Source: Dryocosmus kuriphilus
Lineage: Eukaryota > Arthropoda > Insecta > Hymenoptera > Cynipidae
Assembly: GCA_038277395.1 (NCBI GenBank)
Contig: CM076194.1
Span: forward strand, 110,492,765 to 110,556,764
DNA length: 64,000 nt
Direction: 5' to 3'
The notes beneath the pieces were generated by a model. That model saw only the letters and a program-made list of their open reading frames with translations, was not told where the DNA came from and searched no databases. Position 1 is the first letter of the stretch. Every line of letters starts with the position of its first letter. Below, in pieces: positions 1-11,345 of the stretch. The translations under genes and the position numbers were made by a program.

Positions 1-978
1 CGCGGTAACGGCTTCCTCTCGGAGGCAAAGGCGATCGGCTAGCAGGTGGCACTCCAAGGGTCACAGTCCGGAACGAGAGTGACGAGTGAAGCCACGCAGT
101 TATATTATAGACTCGGTCAAGCGGACGACTTGACGGAGATTGACGCTGATTGGTCGGGGAGTTACGCATGACAATATCGCCAACTTGCGTCGAGGTGCGA
201 AAAGTACGGAATTACAATACGATTTCTCGTCTAGCTGCCAACTATTAATACATAAGTATAAATCGATGTTTGAAACGAAGTCTTTCCTCTCCGAAAATAC
301 CGTAAAGTACAAAAAACCAAGTAAAGTAGTCGAGGCTCACCAGGTAAGAATATGGATCTTGCCCAATAAAATACAGTACAGGCTCACCAGGTAAAAATAT
401 GGATCTTGCCAAACAGAATATAATATAGGCTCACTAGGTAAAAATATAGATCTTGCCAAACAGAATAAAATATAGGCTCACTAGGTAAAATATAGATCTT
501 GCCAAAATTAACACAATACAGGCTCACCAGTTAAAACTATGGTTCTTGCCAAAAGTTCAATAATCTAAATTAGATATTCCGGGCTCGGGGCTACAGAGGT
601 CTCGCTAGCATTGCTGGAGATTGACCGCGAATCCTTCTGGCTCCATGATGATGCGACGCTGGCCAGTGACGTAGCAAGAATCAACGGGACGAGGGTGTGT
701 TGGCAGCAATATTTATCATCCTTTGGCTGGACATCATCAAACGAACTCCTTGGACGTCTCCTTGGAAACCGATGACCCTTTTATCCTACAGCAGATGTTC
801 ATCTCCGAGAAAATAGTACACAAAAAAAAGAAACGAATCAGCCTAATATTACAAAATAAAATTGTATTGAGTGGAACGAGTCATGGAGCGCTTGTGTGTG
901 TGACCCTGGAAGTGCCAAATTTTGAGTTTAACGCGAGAAATAGTAATTCTTGTGTGTTGCAAAAATTGCAACATCACA
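1..978 (-). repeat. 3' LTR of the gag-only element, truncated by the window edge
   Basis: This is the second copy of the 9030-10012 sequence. It ends at the same ACATCACA boundary, after which the two copies diverge completely (interior polypurine tract here, satellite DNA after 10012). About half of the expected 2.06 kb is inside the window. The short ORFs on both strands are identical in the two LTR copies and look like chance frames. Confidence 0.87.
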
Positions 979-994
979 ACTGTCCTCTCCCCCG
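979..994 (-). other. Polypurine tract
   Basis: The minus strand has GGGGGAGAGGACAGT immediately before the TGTGATG start of the 3' LTR. This is the expected place and composition for the plus-strand primer of an LTR retrotransposon. Confidence 0.75.
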
Positions 995-1728
995 ACGAGA
1001 CCTGGGGGTCGATAGCTGAGGAACACTCAGAAACAACAACAGCAACAAAAATGAACTTTAAAAGAAATAACTGGGCAACAGATGTGAGCTTTAGCTTTAA
1101 TATACTAGTTATTGTGCTGCTTTTCCCTCCACAATCATGACACAATCGAACAAATCCAAATCAAAGAAAAAATGTTCCAAAATAATTAAGCTCTTACAAG
1201 ATATGGTACAGTAAAATTTTAATAAAAGACACATGATAATTTACAGGAAAATATAACCATGATACGGGCTAGCAGCCAGGAGAAAATTAAGAAAAATTGA
1301 TAGAAAACTAGAAAGGCAAACCAGGTAAAGCACCCCGCTTCCTACAAGCAAAACCTCCGGCTTTACTTCCGTGGACACAGAGCTTCATGACTGTTCTTTC
1401 AAAGATATAGGGGAATTACCTTAATCGTTTCTCATTATCAAAAAAAAACCAATTCTTAAATGCAAAAGGAAAAGTGCTGAATAAATGTTTTTTTTTTTTT
1501 TTAAACAAATTAAAGGTAATAATACTGTTTTATTCTGACATGAGTTTAAATGCAAAGGGATAGAATTGAGTATAATATGAATTTCGAAAGAGAGAAAAAA
1601 AAGGATACATGTATTGGACCAGCACTGGGAATCAGCAAACTGGTATAATCGGCAACGGATGGGTTGGCAAGCTTGTGGGATCGGCAAACTTGTGTAATCG
1701 GCAAATTAGTGGGACATCCATCGGTAAG
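995..1728 (-). other. 3' untranslated interior without pol
   Basis: Between the gag stop and the polypurine tract there are about 730 bp with no recognisable protein. The only structure seen is a short imperfect repeat of ATCGGCAA-type units at 1635-1720 and a T16 run at 1487-1502. A pol gene would normally sit here. Confidence 0.6.
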
Positions 1729-3995
1729 TTAGTGGTCAGGTTTCGGCGAACGGAAGGGCTTCCAGTCCCTCCCACACTTGGGGCAGTCTTTCACCTTGAC
1801 ACCCATTTCCCCGCAATGATAACAAAAGAAGCCCAGGGGTGCCGGACAACCAACGTACCCGTGCGCAGGGCTCCCATAATTCCAGCAGCCCTCCCGCTTC
1901 GGGGTTTCCTTCTTCCTGCAATCCTCGGGTCTTGACGGCTGGGGTTTTTTCCACCTTGAGGGTTAACAAGGACGGCAGGCCCGAGGTTTCCACTGGTGGG
2001 CGACGAGTGGGTGACGTTCTTTTATAAGGGGAGGACCCCGAGCTTGGGCTCCTGCTCGAGGATGCGCCTCTCTTCGAATTCCTTCGGTCTGGCCCGGTTT
2101 CCCCTACTAAGACAATTAGCGAATCTGGATTTCTGGCGGCTTCTCCGGTTGTCCTAGGCCTGACGAAGTCTTGCTTCCGGATGGGGTGGCCCAAGGGGGG
2201 GCTGAACGGCATACTTCGTCTCGGGGCCTCAGCAATTTCGGGGTTTCCCGCAATCAGAGCTCTGGGGGATGTTGATGGCTCCGAGGGGCTCTGGGGAGGA
2301 GGCATAGGAGGGGCCATCCTGGCTTGCACGCCTATTCTGGTTCCTGGTCTGGGGCTCACGATACGCTAAATCTGGTAATAGGGATCGTTCCGGTTTGGGT
2401 GGGGGTCTATAAGACTTCGCGACTCTATACCCCTTTTCCGTGGCGACCGCAATTCTTTCCAAGTGGGCAAAATTGACAATGGTCGACCTTTGAATCGAAA
2501 GGTGTAAGCGCGGCAAAAGATTTCTATGCGCGTAGCTGACTTCTTCGTCTTCCGATAGTCTAGGAGATAAACGATCAAACATAACTAGCATGCATGTGAG
2601 ATAGTCAGCGACAGATTCATGTTCACCCTGCGTACGCCTATGTATTTCCTGAGTTAACTCGAACTGAAAATCGGGATCACTGAACCTAGTGCGACAATCC
2701 GCGGCAAATTCTTCAAAAGTTGACCACTGACCTCTATGACCATCATGCCACCTACCAGCTATCCCGGTCAAGAAGAATGGGAGTAAACATAACAAGTCGG
2801 TATCGTTTATGGGGACCATGGAACGACCGTTCGCGATCCTCGTCAGGAAAGTATCCGGATCTTCGTTGCGAGAGCCAGAAAATCTAAGATTCCATTTTCT
2901 GATCGTTTCAAAAGCTGAAGCTAAAGGGGAGGGTTGAAAACCTCGCCGGGGGTTGAAAGTAGGGAAGCATTCTTGGGACCTACCGTGATCTTGTCGAGGT
3001 TCGAGGCCCTGGTATCGGCCATTGTTATAGGGGGGGGGGGGGGGCGGCTAAAACTGGTTCAGAAGCGATATCCGCACGACTGGGGTTACCCGAGAGGTTA
3101 TTAACCCGAGATCTTCCATTATAATCCATCGTCGATTGTATGGTCCCTGCCTAAGATGAGGTGGCATGGTATCACGTCTATCGAGGTTACGATCAGCAAC
3201 AGACCTAGCAGATGTACGGTCCTCTCGGCCAGAAGGGAGATTACCGCTATGGGGCAAGTTCTGGCCAGAAGGAAAATGTCGACTATGGGGGGGAATATAA
3301 TAATCTTCTGAATTAAGGTCTCGATCTGCAGGATAATTATTCTGATAATCAGGTGGAAAATGCCGACTTCTAGGAAGTTCACCATTACGGAGATAATCGC
3401 GATACCTATCAAAATTACAATCCCTATTTGAAGGATAGGAACTTCCCTCCTCTCGAGAATAATTACGAGCGTCCCTAGTATTCTGATTTAATCCAGAATA
3501 ATAATCATAGTTGCGGCCCTGAGAATAATTCAAGCGTTGATCATTGTCTCTAGAGTCTATTCTATTTTCTGCCTCGAAGTCCACTTCATTTCTTTCCTTA
3601 GAAAGGGGGGCTATTTTAACGTCCTGTTTACGCGGCGGCGATGGATTCCCAGAATTTTCTTTGGGGATCGCTCCATGTCTGACGGTACTAGTGTCAAGGG
3701 CAATTGTATTGTTATCGTCATCACTTTGTTGTGAACGAACAAGTCCCGAGTCGGAAACACGTTTCTCGGATTTACTGGTTTCGCCCGTACCCTGCTTATC
3801 TAAGTCGAATAATTCTAATTGCCTTACTACCGGATCGATTTCACCGCGATTATTACGTTCGAATCTAAGTAGTCGTTCCCTCAATACGGGCCTAGCACCG
3901 CCTGTGGGTAAGCCACGATTCGCCAATTCGTTCGCAAGGTCTCCGTGACTCAAATCGAAAATCCACGCATCACTCGGGTCTATGTTATCTGCCAT
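1729..3995 (-). pseudogene. gag: gag of the gag-only element, frameshifted
   Basis: The reading starts at the ATG at 3995 and ends at a TAA at 1729, roughly 755 codons, in at least three frames. The N-terminal part (3995-3048) opens with a SAP-like helix-loop-helix stretch (residues about 14-45, with LANELANRGLPTGG) followed by a charged, Asn/Arg/Tyr-rich linker. A shift near the C12 tract (3031-3042) leads to a frame containing a retrotrans_gag-like region (2900-2500, FFLTGIAGRW...FEEFAADCRTRF). A further shift gives the C-terminal zinc-knuckle region at about 1740-1900. The first knuckle reads C-x2-Y-x4-H-x4-C, with Tyr replacing the second Cys. The second reads C-x2-C-x4-V-x4-C-x2-C, a variant I recall from other arthropod gags. 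Role: capsid and RNA packaging. The shifts make it non-functional as read. Confidence 0.8.
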
Positions 3996-4267
3996 TGTTC
4001 AAAAGTAAACACAACGCGACAAGAGAGCTATAAACACCGAGCCGAAGCACAAAAGAAAGAGCGATAATTTCCTGGAACTACCGAGAACAGGGACTTTATT
4101 TACGTCAACACGCGCGATACTAACTTTGGGAGATAATACTTTCTTTCTAATAGCCTGAACTCACAACAATGGGGAAGTAGCCACGGGCTTTATGATCCTC
4201 GGTAAAATTGAATTATAAATTCCTCAGGTTCAAGACCTCCTAATCAATAAGGAAATTAAATTCCTTC
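3996..4267 (-). other. Leader segment just upstream of gag
   Basis: This is 270 bp of unique leader between the repeat array and the gag ATG. I see no conserved site in it. Confidence 0.4.
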
Positions 4268-7200
4268 TTAGTGCACCAAAATTCAGCAAAAGGGAATAAT
4301 TTTTGGGATCAATAATTTTCGCAAAAGTGGGATTCTGAATTTTCTAAATTCAGAATTTTTCGGCAAGAGGGGATTGAGTTTATTTTTACTTTCAGTAAAA
4401 GGGAATAATTTTTGGGGATTAATAATTTCTGCGAAAGTGGGATTCTGAATTTTCTAAATTCAGAATTTTTCGGCAAGAGGGGATTGAGTTTATTTTTACT
4501 TTCAGTAAAAGGGAATAAATTAATAATTTTTGGGGATTTTTAATAATTTTTCTGTTTATTTTTACTTTCAAAAGGGTGGGATTAATAATTTTCGCAAAAG
4601 TGGGATTCTGAATTTTCTAAATTCAGAATTTTTCGGCAAGAGGGGATTGAGTTTATTTTTACTTTCAGTAAAAGGGAATAATTTTTGGGATTGATAATTT
4701 CTGCAAAAGTGGGATTCTGAATTTTCTAAATTCAGAATTTTTCGGCAAGAGGGGATTGAGTTTATTTTTACTTTCAGTAAAAGGGAATAATTTTTGGGGA
4801 TTAATAATTTCTGCAAAAGTGGGATTCTGAATTTTCTAAATTCAGAATTTTTCGGCAAGAGGGGATTGAGTTTATTTTTACTTTCAGTAAAAGGGAATAA
4901 TTTTTGGGATTAATAATTTCTGCAAAAGTGGGATTCTGAATTTTCTAAATTCAGAATTTTTCGGCAAGAGGGGATTGAGTTTATTTTTACTTTCAGTAAA
5001 AGGAATAATTTTTGGGATTGATAATTTCTGCAAAAGTGGGACTCTGAATTTTCTAAATTCAGAATTTTTCGGCAAGAGGGGATTGAGTTTATTTTTCTTT
5101 CAGTAAAAGGGAATAATTTTTGGGATTGATAATTTTCGCAAGTGGGATTCTGAATTTTCTAAATTCAGAATTTTTCGGCAAGAGGGGATTGAGTTTATTT
5201 TTACTTTCAGTAAAAGGGAATAATTTTTCGCAAAAGTGGGATTAATAATCAGAATTTTTCGCAAAAGTGGGATTTTCTGAATTTTCGCAAAAGTGGGATT
5301 CTGAATTTTCTAAATTCAGAATTTTTCGGCAAGAGGGGATTGAGTTTATTTTTCTTTCAGTAAAAGGGAATAATTTTTGGGATTTAATAATTTCTGCAAA
5401 AGTGGGATTCTGACTTTTCTAAATTCAGAATTTTTCGGCAAGAGGGGATTGAGTTTATTTTTACTTTCAGTAAAAGGGAATAATTTTTGGGGATTAATAA
5501 TTTCTGCAAAAGTGGGATTCTGAATTTTCTAAATTAAGAATTTTTCGGCAAGAGGGGAGTGAGTCTATTTTACTTTCAGAAAAAGGGAATAATTTTTGGG
5601 ATTGATAATTTTCGCAAAAGTGGGATTCTGAATTTTCTAAATTCAGAATTTTTCGCAAAAGAGGGGGATTGAGTTTATTTTACTTTCAGAAAAAGGGAAT
5701 AATTTTTGGGATTAATAATTTCTGCAAAAGTGGGATTCTGACTTTTCTAAATTCAGAATTTTTCGGCAAGAGGGGATTGAGTTTATTTTTACTTTCAGTA
5801 AAAGGGAATAATTTTTGGGGATTAATAATTTCTGCAAAAGTGGGATTCTGAATTTTCTAAATTCAGAATTTTTCGGCAAGAGGGGATTGAGTTTTATTTT
5901 TCTTTCAGTAAAAGGGAATAATTTTTGGGATTGATAATTTTCGCAAAAGTGGGATTCTGAAATTTTCTAAATTCAGAATTTTTCGGCAAGAGGGGAGTGA
6001 GTTTATTTTACTTTCAGGAAAAGGGAATAATTTTTGGGATTAATAATTTCTGCAAAAGTGGGATTCTGACTTTTCTAAATTCAGAATTTTTCGGCAAGAG
6101 GGGATTGAGTTTATTTTTCTTTCAGTAAAAGGATAATTTTTGGGATTGGTAATCTCTGCAAAAGTGGGATTCTGACTTTTCTAAATTCAGAATTTTTCGG
6201 CAAGAGGGGATTGAGTTTATTTTTTTCTTTCAGTAAAAGGGAATAATTTTTGGGATTGATAATTTCTGCAAAAGTGGGACTCTGAATTTTCTAAATTCAG
6301 AATTTTTCGGCAAGAGGGGATTGAGTTTATTTTTCTTTCAGTAAAAGGGAATAATTTTTTTGGGATTGATAATTTTCGCAAAAGTGGGATTCTGAATTTT
6401 CTAAATTCAGAATTTTTCGGCAAGAGGGGAGTGAGTTTATTTTACTTTCAGAAAAAGGGAATAATTTTTGGGATTGATAATTTTCGCAAAAGTGGGATTC
6501 TGAATTTTCTAAATTCAGAATTTTTCGGCAAGAGGGGAGTGAGTCTATTTTACTTTCAGAAAAAGGGAATAATTTTTGGGATTGATAATTTTCGCAAAAG
6601 TGGGATTCTGAATTTTCTAAATTCAGAATTTTTCGGCAAGAGGGGGGGATTGAGTTTATTTTTCTTTCAGTAAAAGGGAATAATTTTTGGGATTGATAAT
6701 TTCTGCAAAAGTGGGACTCTGAATTTTCTAAATTCAGAATTTTTCGGCAAGAGGGGATTGAGTTTATTTTTTACTTTCAGTAAAAGGGAATAATTTTTGG
6801 GATTGATAATTTTCGCAAAAGTGGGATTCTGAATTTTCTAAATTCAGAATTTTTCGGCAAGAGGGGAGTGAGTTTATTTTACTTTCAGAAAAAGGGAATA
6901 ATTTTTGGGATTGATAATTTTCGCAAAAGTGGGATTCTGAATTTTCTAAATTCAGAATTTTTCGGCAAGAGGGGAGTGAGTTTATTTTACTTTCAGAAAA
7001 AGGGAATAATTTTTGGGATTGATAATTTTCGCAAAAGTGGGATTCTGAATTTTCTAAATTCAGAATTTTTCGGCAAGAGGGGAGTGAGTTTATTTTACTT
7101 TCAGAAAAAGGGAATAAATTTTTTGGGATTGATAATTTTCGCAAAAGTGGGATTCTGAATTTTCTAAATTAGAATTTTTCGGCAAGAGGGGAGTGAGTCT

Positions 7201-7630
7201 ATTTTACTTTCAGAAAAAGGGAATAATTTTTGGGATTGATAATTTTCGCAAAAGTGGGATTCTGAATTTTCTAAATTCAGAATTTTTCGGCAAGAGGGGA
7301 TTGAGTTTATTTTTCTTTCAGTAAAAGGGAATAATTTTTGGGATTGATAATTTCTGCGAAAGTGGGATTCTGAATTTTCTAAATTCAGAATTTTTTGGCA
7401 AGAGGGGATTGAGTTTATTTTTACTTTCAGAAAAAGGGAATAATTTTTGGGATTAATAATTTCTGCAAAAGTGGGATTCTGAATTTTCTAAATTCAGAAT
7501 TTTTCGGCAAGAGGGGATTGAGTTTATTTTTACTTTCAGTAAAAGGGAGTAATTTTTGGGGATTAATAATTTCTGCAAAAGTAGGATTCTGAATTTTCTA
7601 AATTCAGAATTTTTCGACAGCAAGGGACTC
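4268..7630 (-). repeat. Leader array: about 30 tandem units of ~110 bp, each with a hairpin
   Basis: I count about 30 occurrences of the core TTTTTCGGCAAGAGGGG. Units are 105-112 bp, with one or two irregular spacers (4500-4600, 5220-5290). Nearly every unit contains ATTCTGAATTT, a TCT loop, then AAATTCAGAAT, a perfect 11-bp-arm inverted repeat. Units also share GCAAAAGTGGG and AGGGAATAATTTTTGGG. The array lies between the primer site (7932-7948) and the gag start (3995), so it would be leader RNA. The period is not a multiple of 3, so the apparent ORFs in it are not a protein. Confidence 0.95.
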
Positions 7631-7931
7631 TTTGGGGTTTTATGTTTTTCAGAAAGGTGGGGCTTCGAATCTTTAAGATTCAAAAGTTTTCGTCAACAAG
7701 GGGTTTGGACTTCACTATCCTTTCCAAATTTTCAGAAACAGGGGGGGTGATATTTGGGATTATCAGGACTTTCACTCAGCAAACAACCTGCAAGGTCTTA
7801 CTTTATTTTAGGGTACTTTTAGAGCCTGTTTTCCAAAAATTCTTAATATTTTTTTTTTTCTTTTAACTCAAAACTTTAATACTTAAGAACCTTTAACGAA
7901 CCAAAATTCTGCAAATTTTAACTTAGAAGCC
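7631..7931 (-). repeat. Diverged founder-like unit and start of the leader
   Basis: Position 7640-7740 has a related but diverged unit: a palindrome GAATCTTTAAGATTC, then GTCAACAAGGGG in the place of GGCAAGAGGGG, then TTTTCAGAAA. The stretch up to the primer site at 7932 is T-rich with no gene. Confidence 0.55.
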
Positions 7932-7948
7932 CCCCACGTTGGGCGCCA
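7932..7948 (-). other. Primer binding site, tRNA-Lys(CUU) type
   Basis: The minus strand reads TGGCGCCCAACGTGGGG, one base after the end of the 5' LTR. This is complementary to the 3' end, CCA included, of the eukaryotic tRNA-Lys(CUU) as I know it; the match runs 17 bases. Its position fixes the direction of the element and the inner LTR boundary. Confidence 0.85.
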
Positions 7949-8689
7949 TTGTGACACTATTATTTTTAATAATCTAATAGTAATGGCCCCTCGGCACTAA
8001 ATTTCAGGATTCTCACACGATACTACAAAACTTTACCCGGGCGCCAGACCTTTCTTGGGTCAACCGTACAAACTTAATAATAAGCAACCAAGAAAAACTT
8101 TAACCTAACCAGGATTTACAACCGACCTGATTACAGATTAAAGGCTCAAAAGTCAAACTCGATACCAAACGACAAAAAAAAAAATACCTAACCTAACCAG
8201 GATTTAAAACCGACCTGATTACAGATTAGGAGCTCAAGAATAACACTGAAATCCACTCAAAAAAACTCAAACACTTCCCGAAACTTAGTGTACCGGAAAA
8301 GGTACTCGGCTAGCACGGCATAACGCAAATTGGTAGAGGGGGTGGTTCGTGTCGTTAAAGGTTCACACAAAAAAAAAAAGACACCCGATGGAACTCACTT
8401 TAAAATTACACAAATTTATTCCTCGTAAGGGACATTGAAATTTTATTACACAAAATTGAACTTCGCGGACATAAAATTGACGATTATTCTATATCTAAGG
8501 ACTCACTTCCCTACACTCCACGACTCATGATAAAGTACAAACCGGCCATACAGGGCGACGCAAATTCATAAAGCAAAAGGGGGCATCAGAATATCAATAT
8601 CGGGCCAAGAATCAGCCATATCGGGCACCATGAGCATCAAAATAGGACAATAAGGTCAGTAATAGGGGGTATCGTAAATCATTGAAGGA

Positions 8690-8815
8690 CAACAAGATCA
8701 GCAATAAAGGGGAAAAAAATCAGTAATAAAGGGGCATCGTAAAATCAGCAATAAAGGGGAAAAAATCAGTAATAAAGGGGGGCATCGAAATCAGCAATAA
8801 AGGGGAAAAAAAAAT
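8690..8815 (-). repeat. Short tandem repeat inside the LTR
   Basis: Units alternate ATCAGCAATAAAGGGG and ATCAGTAATAAAGGGG with GCATCG spacers, about five copies. No coding potential. Confidence 0.7.
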
Positions 8816-9351
8816 CACAGGTTCAGCAAGCACATATAGAGTTCAGAAAATCATGGGGAAGGCGAATTTAGGCAGCAATGGAAAAGTCTGTGTCCACGGG
8901 CTCAATGTAATTTAGGAGAGGACCTCAAAGGAGATCAAGCAACAAAATAATAGCCGTGAGCACAGAGGTTTCACAAGGGAAAAACGACAGAGTACTTTAC
9001 CGGAGATCGAGTCGCTGCAGAATTCACGTGGTCACGGCTTCCTCTCGGAGGCAAAGGCGATCGGCTAGCAGGTGGCACTCCAAGGGTCACAGTCCGGAAC
9101 GAGAGTGACGAGTGAAGCCACGCAGTTATATATATAGACTCGGTCAAGCGGACGACTTGACGGAGATTGACGCTGATTGGTCGGGGAGTTACGCATGACA
9201 ATATCGCCAACTTGCGTCGAGGTGCGAAAAGTACGGAATTACAATACGATTTCTCGTCTAGCTGCCAACTATTAATACATAAGTATAAGTCGATGTTTGA
9301 AACGAAGTCTTTCCTCTCCGAAAATACCGTAAAGTACAAAACCAAGTAAAG

Positions 9352-9585
9352 TAGAGGCTCACCAGGTAAGAATATGGATCTTGCCAAATAAAATAAAGTA
9401 CAGTACAGGCTCACCAGTTAAAAATATGGATCTTGCCAAACAGAATATAATATAGGCTCACTAGGTAAAAATATAGATCTTGCCAAACAGAATAAAGTAT
9501 AGGCTCACTAGGTAAAATATAGATCTTGCCAAAATTAACACAATACAGGCTCACCAGTTAAAACTATGATTCTTGCCAAAAGTTC
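9352..9585 (-). repeat. ~58-bp minisatellite inside the LTR
   Basis: Five imperfect units contain GGCTCACCAGGTAA, then ATATGGATCTTGCCAAA. The same array is at 335-570 in the other LTR, with small base differences between the two LTRs. Confidence 0.8.
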
Positions 9586-10012
9586 AATAATCTAAATTAG
9601 ATATTCCGGGCTCGGGGCTACAGAGGTCTCGCTAGCATTGCTGGAGATTGACAGCGAATCCTTCTGGCCCCATGATGATGCGACGCTGGCCAGTGGCCAG
9701 TGACGCAGCAAGAATCAACGGGACGAGGGTGTGTTGGCAGCAATATTTATCATCCTTTGGCTGGACATCATCAAACGAACTCCTTGGACGTCTCCTTGGA
9801 AACCGATGACCCTTTTATCCTACAGCAGATGTTCATCTCCGAGAAAATAGTACACAAAAAAAAGAAACGAATCAGCCTAATATTACAAAATAAAATTGTA
9901 TTGAGTGGAACGAGTCATGGAGCGCTTGTGTGTGTGACCCTGGAAGTGCCAAATTTTGAGTTTAACGCGAGAAATAGTAATTCTTGTGTGTTGCAAAAAT
10001 TGCAACATCACA

Positions 10013-11345
10013 GATCCAACTTATAGTTTATTCATGAAATGTATAATACTTGTTTTAATAAAAAAATACACTATTATAAAGCTAATAAGAAAGTTATTAA
10101 AAGTTATTCAAAAATCTGCCCACTACTCAAGCGCATTTTAATCACGTTTCTGATGCTTATCAGTCGATTAAAGTACATCAAAAACGTGAATTTCTTAATT
10201 TTTTACACAGTTTGGTTGAAAAATGCAATTTTTATTATTACATTCTCATCTCAATGAGGAGGTATTAGTTTTCTGTAAAAACTGACTTTCGCGGGTTTCG
10301 TGGAAACTCGACGTTTCATGATCCCCTGAATCCGAAAAAATATGTTTTAGACTGATGTCTTTCTGTCGTTGTTGTTGTAGTCTGCGAACACGATGATTTT
10401 CGAAAGACTAATCGGATTGGATTGCACTTTGGAACACTTCCTTAAGCCCTGAAAAGAAAGGACAAGTTCGTTAACCAGCGGTTTTTGTAAAACGGTTCTG
10501 GATTTACTTATAATAAATTGTTTACAAAATCGAAAATTCAAATTTCTCACCAAAATATGCAAGATACGAAAAAAATGATGATAAACACAGTTGTTCACCT
10601 TAAAAAGTTCTACAAATTTTCTCTTTCATTTTTAAGTAAAGACGCATATTTTTTGAGTTATTCGTGAAGTATGTTATTAAATACAAACAAATCCACTTTT
10701 CAGCAAGACTATGCTAGATATGAGAAAATATTAACAGGCAGAATTGTTCATTTTAAAAAGATCTACAAATTTTCTTAAAAATATTTTCTGATCCAACGCA
10801 TAGTTTTTTTATGAAACGGATAATAGTTGTCTTAATCAATAAAAACATTATTAAAAAGCTAGAAATCCACTTTTCAGGAAAACTATGCGACATACGAAAA
10901 AAATGTTAAGAAGCAAAGTTGTTTATCTGAAAAGTATCTACAAATTTTCTCTATACCATTTTTTGATACAACACACATTTTTTGTTTTAATGGTCAACAG
11001 CGTTATTAATAAAAATTAAGAATTAAATTTTCCCATCGAACTATGCGAGATACGAAAAAAATGTTAAGAAGCGGAGTTGTTTATTTTTTAAATGTCTATA
11101 AATTTTCCTTATACTTTTTTTACAAAACATATAGTTTTTGTTTTACTCGTGAAAAATGTCATTAAAAATCATAAATTCAATTTTCCGTTGAAACTATGTG
11201 AAGTGTGATATTTGTCCGGGAGAAGAATTGTTTACCTTAAAAAGGTTTACATGTTTGCCTCAAACGAATTTTCCATAGGACTCATAGTTTTTATTTTAAT
11301 TTGTAAAAAATGTTAATAAAAATGAAGAAATGTTATTTTCACTCA
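10013..11345. repeat. Degenerate satellite, period about 155-175 bp
   Basis: Landmarks recur: GATCCAACTTATAG (10013), GATCCAACGCATAG (10792), GATACAACACACAT (10966), ACAAAACATATAG (11123). Between them ACTATGCGAGATACGAAAAAAATG-like and CTACAAATTTTCT motifs recur. Copies are strongly diverged, about seven in all. No gene. Confidence 0.7.

Larger units (their letters stand above)
1..10012 (-). mobile_element. Gag-only LTR retrotransposon (non-autonomous, Ty3/Gypsy-like)
   Basis: Two direct repeats, 1-978 and 7950-10012, enclose an interior read on the minus strand. The order from the 5' side is LTR, primer site, long repeat-filled leader, broken gag, polypurine tract, LTR. No protease, reverse transcriptase or integrase reading frame is visible in any frame between the LTRs. 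The 3' LTR is cut by the window edge, so the left target duplication cannot be checked. The element would need enzymes supplied in trans. Gag similarity to insect Gypsy-group gags is my inference from the retrotrans_gag-like region and the zinc knuckles. Confidence 0.85.
7950..10012 (-). repeat. 5' LTR of the gag-only element
   Basis: The LTR is 2063 bp. Read on the minus strand it begins TGTGATGTTGC and ends AGTGTCACA, so it has TG...CA termini. Positions about 9030-10012 match 1-978 nearly base for base, with small indels and substitutions. A 58-bp-period repeat (9352-9585) and a short AATAAAGGGG-type repeat (8690-8815) lie inside it. Confidence 0.88.

Noticed and set aside
1609..2369. Plus-strand ORFs over gag (108, 62, 62 codons)
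   Set aside because: Shadows of the minus-strand gag.
4268..7630. CRISPR-like look of regularly spaced palindromic repeats
   Set aside because: The spacers are repeats too, the unit is ~110 bp and the context is a eukaryotic LTR retrotransposon leader.
4568..7683. Repeated ORFs encoding KNSEFRKFRIPLL-type peptides
   Set aside because: They are the tandem array read through; the period is not a multiple of three and frames change from unit to unit and between strands.
8100..8215. CCTAACCTAACC resembling insect TTAGG telomere repeat (also near 12335)
   Set aside because: Only about two units each, inside an LTR or unique DNA; not a telomeric array.
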